The translations under genes and the position numbers were made by a program. Below the pieces are notes generated by a model that searched no databases, was not told where the DNA came from, and saw nothing but the letters and a program-made list of their open reading frames with translations. Of a stretch of 64,000 bases of DNA, positions 1 through 14,292 are shown one piece after another (the first letter of the stretch is position 1; each line of letters opens with the position of its first letter). The DNA is from Anisakis pegreffii (Eukaryota > Nematoda > Chromadorea > Rhabditida > Anisakidae): contig JAPYMA010000736.1 of NCBI GenBank assembly GCA_035041965.1, forward strand, positions 243,476-307,475, given 5' to 3'.

Positions 1-2698
1 ACTGGAGAAGATGAAGCGTGGAATCGATGTAAGTAGATGTTTGGCTCTTTGCTTTTTGGGTTTTGTTTCCGATTTTACAAATATTGTTGCTCGTTTGAAG
101 AATATTTCATTTATAGCACAACTGCCGAGGCGGATTTAAATGCGATCGGTTATTAGAGCTTTTACTGGTGTCACGTTCTGAGTGAGCATTTTCATTGTGT
201 TGTTTCAATTTCAGTTCAAAGACCCCCATCTGTCACAGCTGGTTATGGCGTTCGAACGGAAAATTCAGTTGCTCAAGGTTAGTTCCAGTGGATTTGTGGA
301 TTTCAGTGGATTTCAGTGGATCTACGGAGGAAATCCACCGTAGACAGCAGTGGATTTCCTCCGTAAATGTGCATCGTTTAAAATTCATAGACTTTGATCG
401 GCAAATTCTCATCGATAATTCAATCCTGGAATGGTTTCGGAATGGAAAACCAGTTCTGCAAAGAGCAGTTGAAAGGAATCAGTTATCAAATGAAGATGGG
501 AGATTTCAGAATCGTGAGCTGGAGTTGGAGCAGCTGCTGATGAAAAAGGATGAGTCGTTACGACAAAGTGAGCGATTGAGGACGTTGTATTCGAGTCAAA
601 ACAATGATGCTGAGGTTATTTATTTGTTTGTTTGTTTCACAAATCGATGGTATCGTGAACAAGGATTGGGCATGGAAGCAGCTTTATGTTGAGGCTGGTT
701 AGGTCAGTAGTCATTTGAGCAACAATGCTGGGATTTCAGATGGATTGGATGGATTTAGAAGTGGTTTTGAGAGGAGAATGAAAGTTTGAACAAAGTAGAA
801 GTTCAATTCAAGCTGAAGTTGAAGTGGATATTTTCAAGGTGTCAAAACTTCGGGAACTGTTAGTGGATTACGAGCGACGTATCGATGATACGAGTGTACG
901 ATTGGAGCAGCTCAATGCGGATGTGAAGGAGCGAGATGGCAGCTTGTTGTATGCTCAGCAGCAACTACAAGAGAAACTGGTGGCTTTGGATGATGCAAAA
1001 AAACGGTTTATCCTTAATATCCGTTGCTCTATCCGTGACCGGTCAGCCTAACGGACAGTTTGCCTATTCGGCGAAATATCCATTAAAAACCCTAAGTTAG
1101 GCAAACTATCCGTTAGGCAATGTCTTTAGGCAAACTGTCGTTAGGCAAATGTCTTTAGGCAGATCAACTGGGTACCGTTGCTATCATATGATTTTTCAGT
1201 GCAATTTCACGCATAGACATTATATCGTGCGTAGTTTCCGATTCATTGATGAGACTGCGAAAATAATTTTGGCTAACTGAATCATAAGAACTAGATATTT
1301 TAGATATATCCAGATATTTTATCCAATATTGCCTTTCTTGAGCTGAAACGTTGACAGCTCTACTCTACTAGAACCTGCGATCGCTTATCCTATCTGATTG
1401 TATCTCTTCAGTTTTGCGGTAGCTATAACAGAGACGGAAAATCGCTCAGTTAGTAGATGTAATGCATTTGCTCAGTTTGGAAATTTCTCGAGTTCAAGCT
1501 GATATTTTTTAGGAAATTTGTTTGTTTGTTTGTTTCAGTCTCGCTGATTTAACCGAGGAAAACAACGTGTTGGTTGAGGATAATAAACAGGAACGTGAAT
1601 TTTCAACGTTAACAAAGGCAAAGTATGATGAACTCAAAGTGAAATTCGAACAGTGAGTTCATTTTAAAATTTTGAAGCTATTGAAATTTGATTTGATTGG
1701 TAGCGATTTGATCCTGGTGTTTACTTGATCCGATTCATTCGCATCATTGGAATTAACAAAAAAAATTTCAGAAGCTCATCGGCATTGATCGAAAAAGGTA
1801 AGGATTGTGTGCGACTCAGTGAGGAAATCGAGGAAATCAAAGCAGATCTATCAACGAAATGTGGAAGCATCACGAGTATGTTATGTGTCTTTGGAAGTGA
1901 CATTCCGATCTGAGAACGAAAATCACAATCAAATCATTTTAAGATGGTTTTTGAGACAATTCAGTTTAGCTTTTGAAAATGTTGATTGATTCACGAATAT
2001 GCTTCCAAAATGGACAAAATTTACTGTGCTATCACAGAACTGATATTAATTTCAGGCTTGGAAGAGAGACTCCGAAATTCTGCACAAGAATTACGCGAGG
2101 CGAATCAGCAACATGAGCTTGAGGCGCGAAATCTTCAAACAAAGGTCATTTGCTGTCAAATCATTCATTTGTTTTCATCGAAGTTATCTCTTCTCCAATT
2201 CTGTGTTCTATCGACTTAAATATCGGATTATTGGTGGCTCTGATGAGTTATTGATAGTTCTGTTGATACGGCTGATTTATTTATTCATTTAATCAGCAAA
2301 TCAAACTCATTACGAGTCAATGCCTCTCTGTTATCACCAATATCACTGATATCACATTCTTCCTTCGTTGGCATTCTTCTTTCCGCGCAGCAGCTAACGA
2401 TAATAGCGTTTGGAATCATCTGTCTTCATGAAATCCGAACTTGGATTATTGATCTGGCATTTGATTATTGATCATTATTGATCTGATTATTGATCAGAGG
2501 TTTTGAGCTACTCTCCATCCCATATTGCCAAACTTCACACTCATTGATGTTGAATATTGTTTATTTTCAAAATTGAAGTGAACTTCCACAAATTTTTAGA
2601 TAAACGAACGAGATGCCGAAATTGAACGATTGTCAAACGAACTGGCAAAAGTAATGAAATTCAAGGATCAAATGAAGAAAATGATGTCCGAAATATGA
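1..2698 (+). CDS. Coiled-coil protein, 3' part of gene (8 exons)
   Basis: The gene enters from the left edge. Exons are 1-28, 215-277, 510-614, 839-1005, 1539-1652, 1772-1875, 2056-2144 and 2600-2698; all junctions are GT..AG and in phase, and the frame ends at TGA 2696-2698. The roughly 258 visible residues are almost wholly heptad-like and rich in E, K, Q, L and R (for example ALDDAKKRLADLTEEN across the fourth junction), so they should form a long coiled coil. No catalytic motif, signal peptide or membrane segment is visible. The C-terminal helix pattern resembles TACC-type centrosomal coiled coils, but coiled coils look alike and I do not assign the family. The intron at 1006-1538 holds a foldback repeat. 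Confidence is high that it is coding and low on identity. Confidence 0.75.
1036..1176. repeat. GCCTAA/TTAGGC foldback element, copy A
   Basis: Lies in an intron of the coiled-coil gene. It starts near GACCGGTCAGCCTAACGGAC and ends with TTTAGGCAGATCAACTGGG. GCCTAACGGACAGTTTGCC on the left pairs with TTAGGCAAAC..GTTAGGC on the right around a centre that reads GCGAAATATCCATTAAAAAC. The same layout occurs at 17416, 23791, 45263 and 48516. The right end is diverged compared with copy C. Confidence 0.8.
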
Positions 2699-5600
2699 TT
2701 CAACTGGATTGCGCTGGACTTCTTGGTGATTACTTTAGTTTATGTAATTACTTTATCAGTGATTACTTTATATTACTTTACTTTATCATTACCGAATGAA
2801 ACTATTTTTGTTATTGGTGTGTTCGATTTGTTGTTGTAAATGTTCAAACTGTTTTATTTTGTCATTTGCATTTTGTTTATGGCTTTAATTGTTGTATTTT
2901 TCTCAGATTTGATTTGATATGCAGATATCTTGATTTTGATAACTGACTTCAGATTTTGGCCTAGAACTTCAAAAAATTATTTTGTGTAATCTGCTTTGAC
3001 TTATCAGAGTCAATCTGATGGTTTCTTCTATTCTTCAATCGTTTCTTTAATTAGCACCAACTTTCGGTTGTTCAATTTTCATTCAACGTATCGTTTCCGT
3101 GAAAATTCATTTGTATTCACGTCTTTGTAAGCGTGGCTTTTATGCAGTATGTATGCATTTGTTTAGATTTTAACATTTCATATCTATAATTGGGTATTTT
3201 CAGAGCAATATTTTGATTTGAGAGTTAATCCTATATTATTTTCTTGCTAATCACTCTCAGTAACTTACCCAGTCTATTCCCTTGTAGCCTATATGTTGAG
3301 CGTTTCTTTGCGATTCTCGTGAAGTACACTGACTTTAAATCAAAATTTGTGATTCTTTATCCGTCATATCCACGATTATCCAGATAATTTTACCAATAAT
3401 TTTCACCGTCACTGTTGTTGTGGCGGCGGTCTTGCCGATGGACGTTCCTTTCCCCGTGGGATTGTCCGTGGCTTTTATGGCCTATCTGCTGTATTTTTTG
3501 CTTGTTTGGTAACACGATCAGTTTCTCTTCTATTTTGTTCAGAACGACGGGGTTCGTGATCAATAGTTTTGTGTCACTTGTCTATTGAAATGCCAATTTT
3601 GATTCCTTGCTTAGTTTTTGCGTTGATTTGAATATTTAAGTGTTTTGCTACCTTAATTTTTTCTTTCATCATTATCCTTGTTATACGCTCTACTAAACAT
3701 ATGCAATAGGTTTTGACAAAGTATATGCGCTCTGTCAATTCAACCAGTACGGGTTTTTGCTCATATATCGTATGTATCGTGAAACAGCGACTAGCGGGGG
3801 GGGGTGATCTAGCGAGATTACATCGATTGACTAGATTGGCAACAAATTTGAGAGGGTGCTGTCTATCTTCGTAAGCCTGTATTGTCACAATGCGTTCTTG
3901 TAACGTTCTCTTAGCGGATTTCTTGCTTGCGGATATTTGAGTGGATCTGAGCAGGATTGGACGGGGCAACTCCGTTTGGTTTCGCGTAGTGAGACGAACG
4001 AGATTGGAATCGATCGCTTGAGTTCGAGGGGAATTTATAGTTCAAAGTATTGAGGAGGATATCTATAGGTAGTCAATGAGAGGATGGAATATGGAGGATA
4101 AATTGATATTAGGAAAGCGATTGCGCTGTTTTGCGATACATTTATTGCTTTCTTTTGGTGTATTTCGCTCAGTTTTCACTTTTTTTCAGTTTTAACTGTA
4201 TAATCGAGCATCTCAATGATTAATTGTGTTTTTATAAGTTGATTTTATCATTTTCATTCGCTTAATTTTATTTTAATTTTTTGCTCGAGATGTTATTGAG
4301 TAATATTTGTAAAGTGAACAGCAATTCCATGTGATTGGTTCTATTGATTAATGAAACTGTTTTGATCATTTTTATATGAAAATGATCAGTTTTGATCTGT
4401 TTTATCGATCCACCATGCTCATAGGGAGAGCTCTAATCGTAAGGACGGCAGGATTTTTACTTTGAGAGATATTTTGAGAGCAGTTCGTTGGGAAAGACTA
4501 CTCGCAATTTAGGGTCAGATAGGGGCTGCTTTGATAGATTTTATCACCTATTAGCTTTTATCACCACGATGAGTGACTACTTTGTTCATCTTGATAATGG
4601 TAGCTCAGAGAAGAAGTATACTTGAGGGGATCTCGATATCCTTTTCGAATTTAAGTAATCCTACACGTTAAGGAATGGATAACATGCACTTGTGCTATTT
4701 GTAATATAAATGTTATGTAACCTCGAATGTATATACATCTGTGTATCCCCTTTAGTTCTATATCCGCTCTCAATTGTTCTGTTCCTGGGATTGGGTATCC
4801 AGACTGAGAATATCCCCCTCCCCTCCCCGGCTATCAGTTTAGTCCGCATTCTCAAATATCCTTGCCCTGCTCGTCGGCATCCAACTGCTAGATCCCGTGC
4901 TTCCATATTCGAGGTTATATGGGATGGTTATCGTCGAACAAACTACTACTAGTCGTGTCGTTCAATGCGTTTATAAATATTTGATTTTGTTTGTGATGAT
5001 TTTGTGGAATGTAAAAATTCGTAACTTTGAATAAAACTGTGATTCTGGTGACTTGATATCTCTTCATTTCAAAACACCGATGATATCTCATATCCGGATA
5101 TGGGAATTTGAATTTCCAAAAATTCTGAAAGAAATTCTCTCCAGTTATCACATCAGAGCGAAAGATCTAGCTCAGCACTAGCTACCATTTTGATATGAAG
5201 CCTAGTTCACAATAAGATCATAGAGATTTATGATTTGACCATTTGATCTATGATTCAGATCGAATTATGCAATCAGATCATAGAGAAATCACTGCATGAT
5301 CATATTCACAGTGGTGATAGCGCATCCGACCGACTATCGGTCGGGTAAATCCGACAATTTTGACTGGAAATCCGATATCGGATTCCGACTGAACATTTCC
5401 GACAGTCGTTCGGATTTCCGACTGTTGGAATGATGATGGGATTTCATGCTGGTTGAATCATGACCAACTTGAATTTGGCTTTGATGTCATCACAAATTTT
5501 CAGTCATAACATTGGCCAAATAAGAGTACATGTCATGTTTTCGCAAGCAGTCATTACAGTGCAGCATTCGATGAAATCTCATTAAAACATCACCTGGAAA

Positions 5601-7845
5601 ACATTTGTGAATTCCTTTGCACTTTTGTATACGTTTACTGACGTCTTATCGTCTGATATTCTTTCATCACCGAATAACAATAATAATAATAATAAAGTGT
5701 AAAAGTCCAACAAGTCACACTCAAATATCCCACATAAATATATCTCTAATAAACTCAACTCATACAAATTTTATAATGAATTTATTGTACTTATCCGCGT
5801 AAATACCTTCCTTCATAAGATGGATTAATGGATACGGAATGAGTTTTAAAATGTTTTATAAAGGGTAATGTCCGATTTTTGATCTCTTATATCATTTTTA
5901 GCGATCTACTCAAAAGCGTTTGACTAGATTTGTTCGCAATTGAATTTGTAAAGTGCAGTCAGTCTGGATGATCCTGCCTGCGCTGTTTATTCAGTAGCCT
6001 TGTTTATAAATCCGCACAAAATTGTCTCGGCTGTAATTAGTTCCTTCATTGGAACTCTGAAAGTTGTTTGGAAAATATTTCAAGTTCAACCTATTACTAA
6101 ACGATCAAACTTCTAACAGTAAGTTATAATTTATAGAACTTGAACATGTAAACCTCATAAGGAACTTACTATGGATATATAGCAATAAAACGAACATAAT
6201 GCTGTCTATTTTAACCTGCGTATCTATCTATTTATCGTCAGTACAAAATCGCATAAAATCGTTCCGGAAAAGCTTCTAAGCCTATGAAGAATTCGAAACT
6301 CCGGAACGTTTGAAGCACATAGGTGGTTTGAATTCACTTAATCCATATGGCTATTGAGCAGAAATGAGTGGCTTTTAACACATAAAAAAGTGTGATTGAA
6401 TATCTAATTGTAAGTGAAATAATCAAGCAGCTGTATGGAATGAACATGAAATTAATTTTAGTGAGCGTTTCGCATCACGATTCCGTGTCAATTCCATTTG
6501 AATTCCTGTACTTTGAGTGCAAACTAAACTAACTTTTCTTTCGTTCGTTCAGTCGTCAGAGACCCTCCAAAACAATTGCTTTTTTATCATTTTGAGACAA
6601 TATGCTCGTTATGATCTAATCTAGGTCAGGTTGATAGTGATAGGATTATCCCCAGTGATAGATCCCTTTCAAGCTTTCAAAACATGTTTTGATTTGTTTA
6701 AAAACATCTGCTACAAACGTCGTCTGGATCTTAATCCTGGTCACATCTTACTATTAGTGCACAAGAAAACATTATCAATCTAACCCGAAATACATGAAAA
6801 GCCTTTGAAACATGGACAAAAAGCTTCTAAAATAATATTTTGAAAGAAAAATCACTCGCCAAAGTCGATCAGTAAGCCTAAAGATAGAAATTCAAGGAGC
6901 AAAAAGTTTCTTCAAACGTTTAGAACGTAAAAATTTAGTTTGAACGTCAGTTTTAAATTTAATGTTTCAAATCGCTGAAATTTTTCTCCTTATAAAAATT
7001 CTTTCAGATGATGTGATGTGACAGCAACAATTAACCTAAACGAAACATCATATTTTAGGTGTTTATCAGCAAACACCTTAGTTTAAAACAAAAGAAGGTG
7101 TTTTCTTCGAAAATTTTGCTTTAATGAGTACCTGTGAATGTGGAGTTTAATTTTAGTGCTCAAGATCAGTGCAATTGCACAAGCATTCGAATCATTTAAA
7201 AGGAGCCTTCGAATCATTCGTGGCATTTGTGATTTGCTCAAAGAAATCAGTTCGTTTGTTAAGAGTACGTCATTTGATCCTATAGAAGTTGTACTTGTAA
7301 CGCAAAATAACTGATGTCATAAGCAATTTATTGTAATTACACGCACAAAAAACAGCTAATGCATAGTTTCCACTGCCCTTTCGGTGGAACTCTTTTTTCA
7401 CATTTCAGTGCCATCTTCCTACAGCATACTTCTAGATGGATTCCACTACTGCGTTCCATCATTAAGCTGTTCTTGATCAGCTATAGTCTAGCCTGATTCG
7501 GTCGATTGAGGACAATGCAGCCAGTCCAGCTCAAAAGATACAACACATCAGAGAGATGTCTATTTAAAGGGATCACAACCTTTTAGCAGGAAATTTCTTC
7601 GTTGTTTCGAACAGTTTTCTAATAATTACCAGTGTTTTAAAAGCTTGATGTGCTGGATCGAGAGTTTGAACCGTCTGATGCCGTTTCACCGCAGAACCGT
7701 ATTGATATTGAAGAGTTCTAATGAGAGTAACGACAAAAATCATACTGACATACCGAAAACTTTGTATGCTGAAAGCAACAGTGATCTGGAAAGATCACAA
7801 CTCAATAATATGGTACCAAAACTAATTCAAGATTACATTTGCGAT
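2699..7845. other. Intergenic, no supported gene
   Basis: AT-rich sequence downstream of the coiled-coil gene. The longest frame, 3574-3969 on the minus strand, lacks an ATG start and recognisable motifs. A small cluster of TCCGAC/TCCGAT words lies at 5325-5430, including the near-palindrome CCGACCGACTATCGGTCGG. I see no RNA gene. Confidence 0.5.
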
Positions 7846-8610
7846 GCATCAGAAAAATAGCTATATCTCCTCGTAGAGGCGAAATTTTCCGGTGAGCTTT
7901 ACATTTTTAGAAAGCAGAGATTCTGCTCAATCGAATGGTGTACAAACTTGAATATGTTTCCGGGCAAACTTGAGAAGACGGTAGGCTTGAATGTACCCAT
8001 ATCTCTATAGTAATGTATAATATGCACTGATCTATAGTGATCAAATGCATATCAATGAGCACCTCAGCGCCAGTTCAGATAGCTTTAATCAAATAGCTAT
8101 AGCTCCTCAACTAAGCGGAATCGCCCGACAAAATATATATTTTTCTGAATGCAGAGATTCTGCTCGATCGACTGGTGTAAAGAAATTGGTATGTTACTGG
8201 TCAAAGCTGAGGGTACGGCAGGTTTGAATGTGCTAACCCCTATAGCATCAGAAAAATAGCTATATCTCCTCGCAGAGGCGAAATTTTTCAATGAGCTTTT
8301 TATTTCTAGAAAGCAGAGATTCTGCTCAATCGAATGATGTACAAACTTGAATATGTTTCCGGGCAAACTTGAGAAGACGGTAGGCTTGAATGTACCCATA
8401 TCTCTATAGTAATGTATAATATGCATTGATCTATAGTGATCAAATGCATATCAATGAGCACCTCAACGCCAGTTCAGATAGCTTTAATTAAACGGCTATA
8501 TCTCCTCAACTAAGCTGAATCGCCCGACGAAATATATATTTTTCTGAATGCAGAGATTCTGCTCGATCGATTGGTGTGAAGAAATTGATATGTTACTGGT
8601 CAAAGCTGAG
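7846..8610. repeat. Two tandem copies of a 399-bp unit
   Basis: The unit beginning GCATCAGAAAAATAGCTATA at 7846 recurs at 8245, and near-identity continues to about 8610, so the second copy is slightly short. Within each unit there are two related halves, each with a block close to AGCAGAGATTCTGCTC(A/G)ATCGA. A diverged single relative lies at 38285-38450. I recognise no coding capacity or terminal repeats. Confidence 0.85.
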
Positions 8611-9494
8611 GCTGAACGCAATTTTCGCACCTGTATCATAGAAGTGGAATGTGTGAAGAAGTTTTTAGATTCATAGAAGTCAATTAATTTTCACAGAGGA
8701 TTACACTGTTTCAGCAGCATTCACAAATGATGCCAAGCTACTAGACGGTTGAGTAAACAGTCTGAATAGTCAGCTATTAAGATGAGGGAATAATTTTGTG
8801 AGCGAACGGCATTTTAGGAAATAATTGCCACCGTAATTACGCATCCAACTGACTGGCCTCATTGAGTTATTATTTTAGTGCTCTCATTAATTCACTATGA
8901 GACCTATTTTGAATACTATGGAGTAGTCATTATTTAGCTTCATTAATATTTTCGAATGAGTTGATACGAATTCAATCAACTCTCGAATTCACTTCCTTGT
9001 TTTACGTTCTTTCAAATCTAAGCCCTCAAATCCGCTTGTTGCATTCTGACATATTTATTGACAATATTCTTGGGAATGATGTCACTGAAATTTCGTACTC
9101 TCTATTTTTTAAAATGACGACGATAAACCTGCTTAATTCATTTGGTTTAATTGTAAAATTGTCAATCGGTTTGTTGACAGCTAGTTAGAAGAAAAACATG
9201 AATATGTGGCTGATCACAGTATTGAGTTTGCAGCTATTCTACAATATCCAGCAACAACAACTTAAAATTTTGCAGTAAGCAGTAAGCGATACGTCAACTT
9301 TGGTATTACGTCAGCTTAGATCATCAAGCAATACGTCAACTTAGCATGACATCGACAAAGTTGGCTGGCGATAATTGATAACTAGCTACATGAATATTTT
9401 TGTGATCACAAGATCACAAGGTTTCTCACATCAGCATAAATTTTGTATCGGAGGTGTGTCTAGAGCTCCCGTCATCATTCAGTTTTTAATTCCA

Positions 9495-9911
9495 CCGTCC
9501 AAATACGCTTCAAATCCATTTCCAGCGCTATTCAAGCTCAACTCACCGCAAAATAAATGCGCCTCCCGAACGCCTTCCTCGTTCAGTTGGTTGACGATCG
9601 CTCGTCGAATGGTACCAAGCCGTCAAGTTCTGATTGAGCGATCAGATCAAAATCGAACCAGGTAGTACTCCTTTGTCGGCATAACTCATCATGAGTGTGT
9701 TGCTCACACCGAACCATTGCTCACAACTAAAATGTAGTTTGTGGATTTTTATTTCCTGTAGAATTTTCACGGTAATGTGGAACTTTAATTCAACCAAACT
9801 GCTTTTTATACCGCATTGACGAATGAATGGAATGCAGTAATTTGCTCTTTCACTCTCAAAATACTTCCGTTCATTTTTTAAAATGTTCATCAATGTAATG
9901 CCATGACCCAT
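9495..9911 (-). other. Coding-like stretch, possible fast-evolving gene or pseudogene
   Basis: On the minus strand an ATG at 9911-9909 opens an 89-codon frame ending at 9642. It includes CEQWFGVSNTLMMSYADKG. Downstream, in a different frame and with no stop between, lies a second protein-like run containing RAIVNQLNEEGVREAHLFCG and then NSAGNGFEAYLDGG, up to a stop near 9495. No clean donor and acceptor joins the two, so this may be a decayed gene, a two-exon gene whose splice sites I have not found, or chance. I do not recognise a family. It is isolated, with no neighbouring gene within 4 kb. Confidence 0.28.
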
Positions 9912-12900
9912 TATGAATGTCTGTCTGCCCTTTTGCTATAACCCGTGACAAATATTGATATAACATTATTCTTCCTTGTTCATTGAGGTGATTTATTTCC
10001 GTTATCAGGAACGCCTCTAACATTTAATCTATAATTCCGGGTACATCTCGTAAAGGTTGCGCGAGAAAACTTCCGTTAATCCGATCATCTTCACGGATAT
10101 CTATTCATGATTATACTTCATGCTTAGGGCAGGAAATAGCTAATTACAAAGCCATATAAGGCTGAACCTAGGTTTGCGTTTCAGCGCTAATATGACCTTA
10201 ACAGTAAGTTTGAATTCAACCGTGATTAGACTGAATCAGGCTGAAGGTCGTCGGTGTACATGTCGCTGGAGAACACACCCTATACAGTATCATTCCAGTG
10301 ACTGGAGCCTTTTCGAGAAAGCTTTCGTTGGTCTCGAGTAGTGGCGTTATTCTCTCATAATCCCTATGGGATGATCGACTACCAATTCCATACGATCGAC
10401 CATCCTTGTTCTATCGAATCATAGCCAATTCAACTTCCCGGGAAACCGTCAAACTAGTCATCCCTCTCGGAAACAGTAAATTCTACGCCTTAACAGTAAG
10501 TTCTGCGCCTTAACAACAACAAATACATCCATGTATTACAATAGAAATTTGGTCAATCAGCTACTGAAAGCTTCTAGGCCACAATTGCTATACGAGGAGT
10601 TCACTGAAACTGGAAAGAGACAAGGAAATCAGGAAAATTTCAGTGAATTCTATTATGATAAAGTCGTCTTCTAATGTCTTCTAATGATTAATCGTCTTCT
10701 AATAAGCAATTACAACAACAATTCTAATGAAAAAGCGGTTTTCTGACGCTGGGCAAATGTGAAAATTTGGATCTTAATATATCCTGAATGTATTTAATCC
10801 ATGAACAAACACATTAATCCATGTATCAGAATACTTTGTTGCCTTCTCGTTTCCAGTGGTGAAAGCAAAAATAATTTTCATATTGATATGAACATTTTCA
10901 TATTAACAATTATACTAAAAGCAATATGAGTGAGACTATAAAATTTCCTACTATTTTAACTAAAATTGATCACGATTTACGATCGCTTCTTTAAAAAAAT
11001 TCTCAATATCACGTAATGTCACTGAAATTTATAGTGTGCTTTCAAAAAAAAAGAAATTTATACTTAGAAATGGTGTGAGGCATCATAAAACCTTCCATCT
11101 GAATTCAGTTCCTTTGAAGGCGGTCGGTGATCGTGAGTGGGTTGATTTAATGACACGCAACTTCTGACGATTCCTCCATACTTCCTTGTCAACATTTTTT
11201 TGTGACCTTTTCGTTTCGTATAACAAGAGTTGCCTAGAGACTCTTAATCAATAATTAAAATGGTGGCCTATTGAGTGGTTTCCGTTTCATCTGTCACTTT
11301 CTTGATATTCTTAAAATTGTATCGTTTGGCTTACGAAGGCCGGTCGGTTCTCGGCTTAAGCGGTTGTCGCAAATCCGATCAGCAATTCAGTGGTGCTAGG
11401 TTGAGATACAGGCTCAGGTTCGGATAGATTTACACTTATACGATGTATTTGTTGCTTTGGTCAGGTGTATTTATTCACAGAACCTATTGTTTTAGAGGTA
11501 GTCTTTCAAAATTTTTTGTCAAAGTAACAAATTTGAAAATTAACAAGCACACAACATCCCATCCCATAGCATCGTTAATCAATTCATGTTTCCAATCCGA
11601 TCAGGCGATAAGCGCTCTCTAAAAGTTCTCAAAATCAGTTTTGGGATGCAAAAATTTGAGCTGATTGCCAATCTGATTTTGATCATCGCAGACAGCACAT
11701 TGATCTGATCGTTTAGTTTGATTGTCCTCAAATGAACGCCTCAAATGATTTTGTTTATGAGAACATTTTTTGATGTATTATAATTTTTATTCGCCTCATA
11801 CAAATTTTTATATGCACTTTGCGAAGCACAAACTTCCTTGTCACTCATCGCTTGAATGTCATCTAAATGTAATTACGCTTTCACATGACTCTATGTCATT
11901 GATGACTTATTGAGGATATCCTCTTACGATTGCACTTAGGATTAATTAAATAAGTTTTAATTAGTGCTCACCAATAACAACATTTTCATTCAATTTCTCC
12001 ACCTAATCAATTTATACATTTCATATCGTTGAAAAACTTCGTTGTCTCATTTTAAAAGCTCTGCTGTTGCTGCTCCTGGCAGGAATTCACTCGAATTCGA
12101 TCAACTAACCAGCATGAATATGCTGAGTTGATTGAATTCTAGCTAAAAGTATTCGTGATCAATTAAGTGATTTGCTTGCGATGAACGATGAAACGATCTT
12201 GATCTTCCTGTTAGATCGTTTCGATCGCCTCTGACGATATCAAATTCCCTAGTCAACAAAGAGATTTTGCGGATTAAATATCGGCTTTCCATATCAATCA
12301 TTTCGGTTAATGATGATTAAGTTGGTGATGAAAATGTTTCCACGTTGACGTTTTGCTTTTCGTCTAAGCTTCCTTTGATCTTTTCTCAGTTCCTCTAACG
12401 GCACTCAGGATTTCCTACCAGATCAATTTTCAGTTTTATTCATCCAATCAATGCCCTCGTAAAGTTGCAAATTTCTATTGAACATTCCTCCAATCGTTCC
12501 AGGAATATTTTCGGCAAATGTCACTGATTTCGTAGGAGCAGCAGTAGCATTTAGCACTCATTATTGATATGAGGTTCATAGTTATTTCACATACTGTAAT
12601 CTCACCGGATACCTGCTTGCCTCGCCATATGACTATGATTCAATAAAATAGCGAATTTTTAGAAGAACAGGAACCGAACTTTTACATGAATCCATATCAA
12701 TATCAATCGAAAGAACGACTTTTTTTAAAAATCCAGTGAATTTTTCAAAAAACAACACACAGATCATTCATCTGTAAACGCTTTCCTTCCGCGAAAAGTA
12801 AGTGATACTGCTGCTGCTAATGCCAATTTTACTTCCTTGTTATCGGCTATAAATCTCGAATCTCTTCCATGAACTAGTCAGTGTTAGTTATAAGTGATAC

Positions 12901-14292
12901 AAGTCTAGTCTTCCCTCAAGCATGGAGCACTTAATGCTCATTGCTCAGTTCGATGTGTGCTTAATTGCCAATGAAGACACGTCTAATAACTGCCTACTGA
13001 AATAGTTGATGGCTTCACTGATTATAGCTTGATAGATCCATGTGATATGATAGTCGAATTCTTAAAAATTCCAATTATCGAAAGAGCTAACAGCATCATT
13101 AGCTGATGTTCTAAAATTTCGACTTTGATCTAGCATTCCCAAATACCGATCAATCTAATAGCATTTGATAGTAATTGATAGAAATGCAACGAGCTGAGCA
13201 ATTGTTTATCTACTAGTTCAATCAGCAGTCACTACTCTATGTCAACGCATGCCGAAGATATCATATATCCCAAATCTAAGACATCAAACACGTCATCATA
13301 GATCGCAAGTATCGCATATCATCAATAATAATATCGCTTATTGATCACTCATCCAGCTTCTTCATACAACCGACGAGATCAACGCAGGATCCTTCTGCGC
13401 AAATGAATTCTGCTTTGTGCAATGTTTTGGTGATCGAAAATTGATCTGTAATGGCTGATCTTCGATAAGGCTCAATGAATTGTAGAGATTCTTTGGAAAG
13501 GAGGATTGTTGACATGAAATTTAGCGTGATAAGATTCCTTCTTGAGCATTCTTGAGATGAAATATTGTTTGTGCTAGAACTTCAATTGAATTGGATCCGT
13601 AGTCTATCAATGGGCGATTGAGCGAAACTAGCTCAAGTCGAGTACAAAATCAAGAAATGCAGATTGAAATCCGACTTATTAACGGCAATTTATTCGAATG
13701 TTTGCATGTACTTGGTCACGAATCTCTTTTATGATTACTGATTACGTGAGAGTATTTTCGTGATTATTAGCGAGCATTCATCAAATTGTGTATAATAATG
13801 CGCCATCGCTTTCAGGTGAGAAGCATTTGGTCGCCTTTTCTCCTCACGCGAACCATCGAAAACTCTCTCGCAATAATATTCCAGCTGAATTAGGAAATTT
13901 ATTTGGATTCTCAGATGGTCTGGTTATCTGCAGCAGCAGCAGCAATGTTCGTTGACACTTATGAGTATGACGACGATGGCGATCAGAGAATCTCAACAAT
14001 CCACCTTGGCTATCGTCAATGGCTAACACTATCCGTTAAATATCCATGTGCAAGGAGGGCTTCACGCCGATCAGAACCCCGATCTGAACTCGACGAGTGC
14101 AAATCACAGCACTTGAACAGGCGCCGCTTCCAACTAATGAACATTCCGGTTCCAATGCACCACTTGTCAGTGGGTGCTGTCCATCGACGACGATGCCAAA
14201 TGGACACGGTCACAGACATTTCATCCAGTTGCACTATCACGTCTGGACAAAACACTTTTCTGAGCGAAAAAACCGATTCAGCAGGGCGTGAA
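9912..14292. other. Intergenic, no supported gene before the PAN gene
   Basis: Mostly AT-rich with short frames only. From about 13915 base composition rises and an open frame runs, without a stop, into the signal peptide of the PAN-module gene. This may be its 5' leader or an N-terminal extension. Nothing else stands out. Confidence 0.45.

Noticed and set aside
3574..3969. 131-codon minus-strand frame
   Set aside because: No ATG start, no splice context and no motif; long for the region but compatible with chance.
7648..7860. 71-codon plus frame with an ATG
   Set aside because: Ends inside the 399-bp repeat unit and has no family signal or splice support.
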